Below are positions 57,249 to 64,000 of a stretch of 64,000 nt of DNA, piece by piece. Where the stretch lies: assembly GCA_016712045.1 (NCBI GenBank), contig JADJRV010000018.1:1-64000 (forward strand), written 5' to 3'. Positions within the stretch are counted from its first letter, which is position 1. Each line of letters opens with the position of its first letter. The position numbers and the translations under genes were made by a program. A model generated the notes under the pieces. The model searched no databases, had not been told where the DNA came from, and saw only the letters and a list, made by a program, of their open reading frames with translations. Origin of the DNA: Chloracidobacterium sp. Its GTDB lineage: Bacteria > Acidobacteriota > Blastocatellia > Pyrinomonadales > Pyrinomonadaceae.

Positions 57249-58411
57249 TGTTTCTCCTTAAATATTCTCGGCACTCTGGGGCTTATGCCGCAGGTGATCT
57301 CGTAACCAATAGTGTCAATTTCTCTCGCGATATCAGCGGCTGTTATATAGCAGCCATTCGATCTACCAATAAGCAAAACTTCGTCACCGACCGCCGCGTT
57401 CTCGATATCCGTAACGTCGATCAACGTCCAGTCCATCGAAATACGTCCAACGACCGGTGCGGCTTGGCCCTTGACGCAGACGCGACCACGATCGGAATCA
57501 TTACGCGGATAACCATCAGCGTATCCAACCGGAACAAGAGCTATCAGCGAATCGCGTTTTGTAAAAAAAGTCCGGCCATACCCGAGGCTCTCGCCGGCAG
57601 CTATTTGTTTTATATGAGCGATCTCCGAACGCAAAGATAGGACGGGTTTTAGTTGCGGGCTTTCCGTTTCCGGTATCAATATATCGTCGAGCAAGCCATA
57701 TAGAGCTCCGCCGAGACGAATGAGATTGCCGCGTGAATCATGATGGCGGATCGCTCCAGGCGAATTCGCAAGATCGATCCATTCAGGTGAATGAGCTGCA
57801 ATGAGAAACTGATCTAACGCCGCATTAAATCGCTCGATCTGCTTGCCGGTAAACTCATTCTCCGCCGGATCTTCCGCCGATGCAAAATGCGTCATGAGAC
57901 CGTTAACATGGAGGTTCTCAAACCGCTTGAGCGTCGCCGCAAACTCAGCCGCCCGTTCATATCTAACGCCCACGCGGCCCATGCCGGTGTCGATCTTTAC
58001 GTGGATATCGATATCAACGCCAACACCGACGGCGTATTTGTTGAGCAGATCGGCTATGTGTTCGTCAAAGATAACCGGCGTCAGATGATGTTCGACGATC
58101 AGCGCTTCCTGCCCGGGCCAAAATGACCCCAAACAAAGTATTGGCCTCGTGACGCCGGCTTGCCGTAGCTCGACGCCTTCCTCAGGAATTGCGACGCCAA
58201 ACCAATCAACACCATCGGCTTCGAGACGCAACGCACATTCCGGTGCTCCATGGCCGTATGCGTCAGCCTTAACGACAGCCATGTATTTGAGGTCGCTGCC
58301 GATGAATTGTTTTGATGACTGAAAATTAAATGCGAGAGCGTCTAGATCGATCAGTGCTTCGGTCGGACGCTTTTTGGTTTGCAGGGGCATCTTGCAGTCT
58401 GAGGAACTCAA
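57245..58411 (-). CDS. alr: alanine racemase
   Basis: 388 aa. PLP lysine in YMAVVKADAYGHG, VDIDIHVKIDTGMGRVGVR, RLGGALYGL, catalytic Tyr region GYGRTFFTKRD, and C-terminal VGRISMDWTLIDVT. It supplies D-alanine for peptidoglycan. First residues (MSSSDCKMPLQTKKRP) may be untranslated; an internal ATG is close. The 75-bp AT-rich gap upstream probably contains its own promoter. Confidence 0.95.
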   Translation of the reverse strand: MSSSDCKMPLQTKKRPTEALIDLDALAFNFQSSKQFIGSDLKYMAVVKADAYGHGAPECALRLEADGVDWFGVAIPEEGVELRQAGVTRPILCLGSFWPGQEALIVEHHLTPVIFDEHIADLLNKYAVGVGVDIDIHVKIDTGMGRVGVRYERAAEFAATLKRFENLHVNGLMTHFASAEDPAENEFTGKQIERFNAALDQFLIAAHSPEWIDLANSPGAIRHHDSRGNLIRLGGALYGLLDDILIPETESPQLKPVLSLRSEIAHIKQIAAGESLGYGRTFFTKRDSLIALVPVGYADGYPRNDSDRGRVCVKGQAAPVVGRISMDWTLIDVTDIENAAVGDEVLLIGRSNGCYITAADIAREIDTIGYEITCGISPRVPRIFKEKQ

Positions 58412-58486
58412 GTTTTATTGTTTCATTAATAATTATTAATTAACTAATTAGTAATTACTAATGTGAGAAAACGACCGGTCTTTTTA

Positions 58487-60043
58487 TTACAACGGAATAT
58501 TCCCGTGTTTTTTCGGCGGATTTGTATCACGCTTGTTTTGCAGCAACGATAACGCACGGATCAGTTTTGGACGCGTGTATTTTGGTTCGATGACCTCGTC
58601 GATATAACCTCGTTCGGCGGCGACGTATGGGTTTGCGAACTTGTCCGTGAATTCCGCCACTTTTGCCACACGATAAGCCTCGTCGTTTTCGGCTATCTCC
58701 CGTTTTAACAGCACGCCGACAGCTCCCTCGGCCCCCATGACGGCGATCTCGGCGGTCGGGTAGGCAAAGTTGATGTCCGTTCTGATGTGTTTCGAAGCCA
58801 TCACGCAATACGCTCCGCCGTAAGCCTTGCGGGTGATGACCGTGATCTTTGGCACAGTCGCCTCGGCGAATGCGTAGAGCAGCTTTGCACCGTGGCGGAT
58901 GATGCCCTGATGCTCTTGGTTAACTCCGGGCAGAAAGCCGGGGACGTCTTCGAACGTTATCAGCGGAATGTTGAAACTATCACAAAACCGCACAAATCTC
59001 GCCGCTTTGACCGAAGCGTCAATATCCAAAACGCCCGCAAGGTAAGCCGGCTGATTCGCCACGATCCCGACCGAAAAGCCGCCGAGACGTGCAAATCCGA
59101 CGACGATATTTGGAGCGTAATGCTCCTGCACCTCAAAGAAATAGTTCTCATCGACAACATTATGGACGATGTCTCGGATGTCATATGGCTGTGTTGGCGA
59201 TTCGGGGACGATCGAATTCATGGCTTCGTCGGCGCGGTCCGCAGGGTCCGTCGTCGGCACGAACGGCGGCGAATCCATGTTGTTCGAAGGCATGAACGAC
59301 AGCAGTTCGCGGGTGATCCGCAGAGCGTGTTCGTCGTTGTCCGCCGCAAAATGTGCGACGCCCGATTTGGCGTTATGCGTCATCGCACCGCCCAGCTCGT
59401 CCTTGGTCACGTCCTCGTGCGTGACGGTTTTGATGACGTCCGGCCCGGTGATGAACATATACGACGTGTCCTTGACCATCACGTTAAAGTCCGTAATTGC
59501 AGGCGAATACACCGCGCCGCCCGCGCAAGGGCCGAGGATGCACGAGATCTGAGGCACGACGCCGCTTGCAAGGGTGTTTCGCAAAAAGATATCGGCGTAA
59601 CCGCCCAGTGAAACAACGCCTTCCTGAATGCGGGCACCGCCCGAATCATTAAGCCCGATCACCGGAGCACCGACCTTCATCGCCATGTCCATGACCTTGC
59701 AGATCTTTTGCGCGTGCGTCTCGCTCAGAGAGCCGCCAAACACGGTAAAATCCTGTGCGAAAACAAAAACCTCGCGGCCATCGACCAGTCCGTGGCCGGT
59801 GATAACGCCGTCGCCGGGGAATTTTTGCTCCTCCATTCCAAAATCGGTCGAGCGGTGGACGACAAACTTGTCAAACTCCTCAAAACTGCCGTCATCGAGG
59901 AAAAATTCGACCCGCTCGCGGGCAGTCATTTTGCCCCCGGCCTTTTGTTTTTCGATACGTTTCGCACCGCCGCCCTCTTCCGCGACCAGCGATCTTTCTT
60001 TCAGGAGTTCAATTTTGTTTTTAGCTTTCGATTCCGGCTGCAT
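58487..60043 (-). CDS. acyl-CoA carboxylase carboxyltransferase (beta) subunit
   Basis: 518 aa from the ATG at 60043; the frame extends to 60136 but the added residues do not look coded and overlap the divergent methyltransferase. Propionyl/methylmalonyl-CoA-type: GGGAKRIEKQKAGGKMTARERV, VFAQDFTVFGGSLSETHA, GLNDSGGARIQEGV, GPCAGGAVYSPA, DVPGFLPGVNQEHQGIIRHG and KAYGGAYCVMASK. It moves carboxyl from biotin to acyl-CoA. No biotin subunit gene adjacent. Confidence 0.95.
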   Translation of the reverse strand: MQPESKAKNKIELLKERSLVAEEGGGAKRIEKQKAGGKMTARERVEFFLDDGSFEEFDKFVVHRSTDFGMEEQKFPGDGVITGHGLVDGREVFVFAQDFTVFGGSLSETHAQKICKVMDMAMKVGAPVIGLNDSGGARIQEGVVSLGGYADIFLRNTLASGVVPQISCILGPCAGGAVYSPAITDFNVMVKDTSYMFITGPDVIKTVTHEDVTKDELGGAMTHNAKSGVAHFAADNDEHALRITRELLSFMPSNNMDSPPFVPTTDPADRADEAMNSIVPESPTQPYDIRDIVHNVVDENYFFEVQEHYAPNIVVGFARLGGFSVGIVANQPAYLAGVLDIDASVKAARFVRFCDSFNIPLITFEDVPGFLPGVNQEHQGIIRHGAKLLYAFAEATVPKITVITRKAYGGAYCVMASKHIRTDINFAYPTAEIAVMGAEGAVGVLLKREIAENDEAYRVAKVAEFTDKFANPYVAAERGYIDEVIEPKYTRPKLIRALSLLQNKRDTNPPKKHGNIPL

Positions 60044-60111
60044 ATCGCATAAGTTTAGCGATTTTAAGGGGTTTTTCAAAATACGACGGGAAATGATTAA
60101 ATTGATATGCG

Positions 60112-60924
60112 ATGAATGAGATCGAAAAAATAACAAGCCGCGACAATCAGCGTCTGGTATATGCGCGGAAGGTGCGTGACGGACGCGAAGACGGGCGGAT
60201 ATTTGTCGAAGGGAAGCGGCTCGTGGCGGAAGCTCTGCGGTCGGGCGTTGAGATCGACGAATGCTACTTTACTAGCGGGTTTGACGATGAAGACCTGTTG
60301 TACACGGTGGCGGATCGCGCGAAAGGCACTTTTGAGCTGTCGGCAAAGCTGTTTAATTCGATAGCGGATACTAAAAACCCGCAAGGCATCATCCTGATCG
60401 CAAAACGCCCGGCAAACGGCCGCGAAACTATCGAGCAGCGGCTGCGTGCGGGTGAAGGGACGGTGCCGCTCGTGCTGTTTCTGAAAGAGATCAATAACCC
60501 CGCAAATCTCGGGGCGATAATGCGTACGGCTGAGGCGGCGGGTGTCGCCGGTGTGGTCGTCTCGACGGGTTCGGCGGATGTGCATTCGCCAAAAGCTACG
60601 CGTGCGGCGATGGGCGCGAGCTTTCGCGTGCCGGTATGGGACGGCGTGACGTTTGACGAGGGCGTCGAGTGGGCAAAAGGTTTAGGCTTGAAGACGATCG
60701 CCGCTGATATCTCGGCGGATAAGAGCTATGCGGATACGGATTGGACAAGCGGCGCGATGCTGATATTCGGTTCGGAAGCACACGGCCTGAGCGTCGCGGA
60801 ACTCTTAAGCGTAGATAACAAGATACTTATCCCAATGGCCAACGGCGTCGAGAGCCTAAACCTCGCCGTTTCCGCCGGGATCATAATGTTTGAGGCGGTC
60901 CGACAACTGACAACTGACAACTGA
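60112..60924 (+). CDS. TrmH/SpoU-family rRNA or tRNA 2'-O-methyltransferase
   Basis: 270 aa. N-terminal substrate-binding part (ITSRDNQRLVYARKV, FVEGKRLVAEAL), then the knotted SpoU domain: EINNPANLGAIMRTAEAAGV, SPKATRAAMGASFRVPV, IFGSEAHGL and IPMANGVESLNLAVSAGI. The S-adenosylmethionine knot motifs are complete. The final residues (RQLTTDN) run into an ACTGACA repeat, so the original end may be displaced. Confidence 0.92.
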   Translation: MNEIEKITSRDNQRLVYARKVRDGREDGRIFVEGKRLVAEALRSGVEIDECYFTSGFDDEDLLYTVADRAKGTFELSAKLFNSIADTKNPQGIILIAKRPANGRETIEQRLRAGEGTVPLVLFLKEINNPANLGAIMRTAEAAGVAGVVVSTGSADVHSPKATRAAMGASFRVPVWDGVTFDEGVEWAKGLGLKTIAADISADKSYADTDWTSGAMLIFGSEAHGLSVAELLSVDNKILIPMANGVESLNLAVSAGIIMFEAVRQLTTDN

Positions 60925-60990
60925 AAACGGATAACTGAGATCTGACTACTGACTACTGACTACTGACTACCGACTACCGATTACTGACGT
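60903..60990. repeat. ACTGACA/CTGACTA heptamer repeat tract
   Basis: CAACTGACAACTGACAACTG followed by CTGACTACTGACTACTGACT and related units, roughly 7-bp period. It overlaps the end of the methyltransferase gene and the end of the convergent phosphatase gene. Confidence 0.8.
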
Positions 60991-62557
60991 TGGCGTTAGT
61001 ATTCGCGGGCTTTTTCACCGTTTCGAATTCCTTTTTCAATATATTTTGGATCGTCGTGTCGTTGGTTACGGCGAGCAGGATCGCGATGTCGTCGCGGAGC
61101 ACATCGGCGTTTGTCGGGTCGGCTTCGGCAAGGCGGTCGCGTGCGGCGAGCAGAGCGGTGCGAGCCTTAACATAATCGCCTGTCAACATATGAGCCCGGC
61201 CGACGAGGTAATAGTCTTCGGCGTCCTGCGGCGATGAATTTTTTTGCACGTAACCGGCAGGGTCTTTATCGACGGCCCGGCGGTTCTCTTCGAAAGCACT
61301 CAGAGGGATATTTGCCGAACGCATTTCGGACAACTGCGGCAGCGTCTCGACGGCCTTTGGCGCGAGGGCAAAATGATAAACCCCAAGCCCGATCGCACTC
61401 CCGATCACAAGCATCCCGACAGCGGTAGCGATACGGCCCAACAAACCGGATTTTTCTTCGGGCTCTGACGTTTCCGCTTCGCCGCCAAACATTGAGAATG
61501 GCTGCTCGGCTGGCGTGGCGGGAACTGCAGAAGCTTGTTCTGTTTCAGATGAAGGCTCAGGAGTGGATTCGATCTCAGGTTCCTGAACAATTTCTTGCTC
61601 AACGACCGGCTCGGACATTTTTTCTTCGATAGCCGATGCGACATCGCTAGATTCGGGGATTTCTAGCTCTTTTGTTTCAAGCTCAAGTAATTCGGGCTCA
61701 TCGTCAACAACATCAAACGCCGTTCGTGCCGTGGCGACGGTTGGCTCGTCTTCTTCGATCGCCAGCGGGGCGGTGAACTGGATGGTCTCGGCGTCGGCAT
61801 CGATCGTGGCTGCGGTGGCGGAAACTTTGACGACGACGGCGGTGAGATTGTCTTCGGCACCGCGTTCGTAGCAGAGACCTTTGAGGTATTCGCAAATATC
61901 GACCGGATCGCCGCCAAACGTCAGAACGCCTTTAATTTCGGCGTCCGCAATGTGCCGCGTAATGCCGTCAGAGCATATCAAAAACGAAGTGCCGGGTTCG
62001 ATCATGATCGTTTTGATCTCGACGTCCACCGTGGCCTCGGCCCCAAGAGCACGGCTTATGACGTTGCGGCTGGGGTGATTTTCGGCCTGTTCCTCGGTCA
62101 TCCGGCCGGCCCGAACCTCGTCAGCAACCACCGAATGATCGTCAGTTTCGCGGTAGAGATCGCCTTCGCGATCAACGCGATACAGCCGTGAATCGCCGAC
62201 ATGCCCGATCGTCGCGACCGGGCCGTCAATGTGCAGGGCAACGATGGTCGTTGCCATTGACGCCAGTTGCGGCAGCTCGTGCGCCATCTGATGAATTGCG
62301 GTATTTGCCCGCTCAATGGCCGTTCGCATTACCGTCTCGGCATCGGCTCCGGTCGGCAGGTTAATAAATGCCTCGCCAAGGATCTCCATCGCCATTTGTG
62401 ACGCCACTTCGCCAGCCTGGGCGCCGCCGACGCCATCAGCGACGGCAAAAATGCCGCTTTTGTTCATTTCGAGGAATGAATCCTCATTTTGAGGGCGTTT
62501 ATCGCTCAGGCCGCGATCGCTTACTGCGGCTGACAAAATGCGGGTACTGGTATCCAT
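60974..62557 (-). CDS. PP2C-family protein serine/threonine phosphatase with membrane anchor
   Basis: 527 aa from the ATG at 62557, with GGAG 9 nt upstream. PP2C metal motifs: SDRGLSDKRPQNEDSFL, FAVADGVGGAQAGEVAS, ATIGHVGDSRLYR, LICSDGIT and ERGAEDNLTAVVV. A long acidic linker (Glu/Pro-rich, 280-370), one membrane helix (IATAVGMLVIGSAIGLGVYHF) and an extracytoplasmic helical tail follow. Counterpart to the Hanks kinases of this cluster. Its start lies 46 bp after the FtsW-type gene. Confidence 0.92.
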   Translation of the reverse strand: MDTSTRILSAAVSDRGLSDKRPQNEDSFLEMNKSGIFAVADGVGGAQAGEVASQMAMEILGEAFINLPTGADAETVMRTAIERANTAIHQMAHELPQLASMATTIVALHIDGPVATIGHVGDSRLYRVDREGDLYRETDDHSVVADEVRAGRMTEEQAENHPSRNVISRALGAEATVDVEIKTIMIEPGTSFLICSDGITRHIADAEIKGVLTFGGDPVDICEYLKGLCYERGAEDNLTAVVVKVSATAATIDADAETIQFTAPLAIEEDEPTVATARTAFDVVDDEPELLELETKELEIPESSDVASAIEEKMSEPVVEQEIVQEPEIESTPEPSSETEQASAVPATPAEQPFSMFGGEAETSEPEEKSGLLGRIATAVGMLVIGSAIGLGVYHFALAPKAVETLPQLSEMRSANIPLSAFEENRRAVDKDPAGYVQKNSSPQDAEDYYLVGRAHMLTGDYVKARTALLAARDRLAEADPTNADVLRDDIAILLAVTNDTTIQNILKKEFETVKKPANTNANVSNR

Positions 62558-62602
62558 TGCGACGGTCTCCAAGACTTTATATTACTATCACTTACACCTG
62601 TG

Positions 62603-64000
62603 TTATTCAGGCGTTACTTCAAATTGATCTTTGCGGCGATCCATTGCATTTCGATGCGAAAATGCCATCAACATCCCCAACATGCAAAAACTCGTGATCA
62701 GACTAAAGCCGCCATGACTGACAAACGGCAACGTGATGCCGGTCATTGGCAATGCCCGCGTGATGCCGCCGATATTTACTAAAGCCTGAAATCCGATAAA
62801 GGCCGACAACCCGATACCGCACAATTTGCTGAACATATCGCGCGATTCGCGGGCGGTTTGGACGCCGGCACTGACAAACACGATCAGCGCAAAGGTTACC
62901 AATAAACCCCCAAAAAGTCCAAGTTCTTCGGCCAAAGCGGAGAAGATGTAGTCGGAATCTGCGACCGGTATCAACTCCGGATAACCGAGTCCAAGCCCGC
63001 GTCCCGTCGTGCCGCCTGATGCGAGCCCAAACGTCGCCTGAGCAGGCTGAAATGCCAAAATATCAAACCATGCATCGACATTGATCGTCCGCTGCAGATT
63101 CGGGTCTTCGGCGATCATCTGTGGGAGGTTCGGATCTTTTTCGACTAGCTTTTGATAGTACTCGTCGTAATCGCCTTTCCACCATGCAGTCTGTGGATCG
63201 GGCGGATCAAATCCGTCCAGCCACAGGTGAAATCGCTGCTGAATGCGGTCGGGTAAGATCTTCTTGACCGGAGCCGCCGCACTAGGGAGGAGCGGTATTT
63301 TTTGCTGTGTATTTTCCGGTAAAGCTCCGACTACGAGAATCGAAACGACCAGCAAAACACTGCCTACCAACACAAATCGCTGTGAGAATCGTCGAACCGC
63401 GATCAGATACAGCGTCGCGTACACCGAACTGAAAACCATCATCTGCCCAAAATCTTTGAGCAAAAAGAACGGTAAGAACGGCAATGCTGCCATAAAAACA
63501 AGCGGCACGACGTCCTTTGCACGCGGAACGCCCCAGTATGTGCGGGCAAGATTGCGGTAAAGCACCGATAATATAGCTGCAAAACCTATCAAAAAGGGAA
63601 TTTTCGCCGGTTCCCAAGGCGTCATGTTACCGATAGATTTGCCCGCCCGCGAGGTGATCGCCGCCAAAATAAGCGGCCCGAGCGTAAGCAGTACTATCAG
63701 GAACCCGTTCTTTTGTAGTAGTTTAAGTACATCCTCTCGCCTGATGACGATAAACGCACCGATCAGGCCGACGAATGCGAGTAGTGGATTTATCGTATTT
63801 CCCGATAAAAATACGCTGCTGTATGTGTCCGTAGATGGCGTCGGGGTTTCAGCGGACAGATCGACCGGCGATGGCGGTGTTGCGGGCAGACCCATTATCT
63901 GCTTCTTTTCTGCGGAGTAGTTTTCCTGTATGTAGTGCAATTGCAGGGTTTTGAGCTTTTCCTGTCTCGCTTCGGCTTTGTCTTTTCGCGAGGTGTACTC
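62603..64000 (-). CDS. FtsW/RodA/SpoVE-family protein, 5' part outside the window
   Basis: The frame stays open to the window edge (EYTSRKDKAEARQEKLKTL precede the first in-window TTG start at 63940), so the N-terminus is missing. The visible 460 residues have about ten membrane helices and a large extracellular loop with DPPDPQTAWWKGDYDEYYQK, SGGTTGRGLGLGYPELIP, DYIFSALAEELGLFGGLLV and LPMTGITLPFVSHGGFSLI. This SEDS family polymerises glycan strands of peptidoglycan with a partner PBP. It ends 46 bp before the PP2C start. Confidence 0.9.
   Translation of the reverse strand, partial: EYTSRKDKAEARQEKLKTLQLHYIQENYSAEKKQIMGLPATPPSPVDLSAETPTPSTDTYSSVFLSGNTINPLLAFVGLIGAFIVIRREDVLKLLQKNGFLIVLLTLGPLILAAITSRAGKSIGNMTPWEPAKIPFLIGFAAILSVLYRNLARTYWGVPRAKDVVPLVFMAALPFLPFFLLKDFGQMMVFSSVYATLYLIAVRRFSQRFVLVGSVLLVVSILVVGALPENTQQKIPLLPSAAAPVKKILPDRIQQRFHLWLDGFDPPDPQTAWWKGDYDEYYQKLVEKDPNLPQMIAEDPNLQRTINVDAWFDILAFQPAQATFGLASGGTTGRGLGLGYPELIPVADSDYIFSALAEELGLFGGLLVTFALIVFVSAGVQTARESRDMFSKLCGIGLSAFIGFQALVNIGGITRALPMTGITLPFVSHGGFSLITSFCMLGMLMAFSHRNAMDRRKDQFEVTPE

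Noticed and set aside
58787..59611. 274-codon + strand frame
   Set aside because: Lies wholly inside the strongly supported carboxylase gene on the other strand; composition is Arg/His-rich shadow text.

Overview
The window reads as a chromosomal segment of an environmental Acidobacteriota, most likely Blastocatellia / Pyrinomonadales. This is inferred from gene style: Oar-type TonB receptors with an N-terminal carboxypeptidase-regulatory domain, secreted proteins ending in a conserved SGRV...GRGLRGA repeat-like domain, PEGA/zinc-ribbon Ser/Thr kinases, and an S41/M16/M36 peptidase-rich gene set. There is no rRNA, plasmid, CRISPR or complete prophage. One tRNA (Lys-CUU) is present.

Layout. 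1-18.4 kb: envelope and secreted proteins (OmpA-type protein, large secreted protein, M36 fungalysin, degenerate ABC ATPase, VIT-vWA protein, YCF48-like protein, Oar-like TonB receptor). 18.4-23.9 kb: peptidases (S41 CtpA-like, an M16 pair) and VOC proteins. 24-26 kb: a Rad52-family annealing protein divergent from an XRE regulator, then a small membrane protein. 26-33.7 kb: a tight minus-strand operon trpE-trpD-trpC-(DUF2127)trpF-trpB-trpA-aroF, preceded by what looks like a complete ribosome-mediated trp attenuator: leader peptide with Trp at codons 14, 20 and 21, mutually exclusive pairings and a terminator. 33.7-42 kb: housekeeping genes argS, folE, metG, tatD, yajQ, a polyprenyl synthetase and a HARE-HTH protein, interrupted by a roughly 460-bp almost pure G/C homopolymer tract that is probably a sequencing or assembly artefact. 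42-54 kb: a signalling cluster (LVIVD/FG-GAP protein, FHA-PrsW, two Ser/Thr kinases, zinc-ribbon membrane proteins), with an unrecognised 743-aa membrane protein lodged inside it. 53-64 kb: GT2, O-antigen ligase, MaoC, YihY, LURP-one, alanine racemase, acyl-CoA carboxylase beta subunit, a TrmH-type methyltransferase, a PP2C phosphatase and an FtsW/RodA protein running off the end.

Quality. At least a dozen genes, including the normally essential argS, are split by one-base indels, mostly in 3-5-nt homopolymers. I therefore treat these genes as intact in nature and mis-sequenced here, not as pseudogenes, and give each as one feature with the break position. Several families of short palindromic or heptameric repeats lie between genes and sometimes supply the last codons of a gene or a linker within it.

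How it works together. The trp operon makes tryptophan from chorismate, with a co-transcribed DAHP synthase feeding the pathway; no trpG is present here. The 46-54 kb cluster and the PP2C/FtsW pair suggest phospho-signalling tied to envelope growth. The peptidases, TonB receptor and secreted proteins point to a protein-degrading heterotroph.
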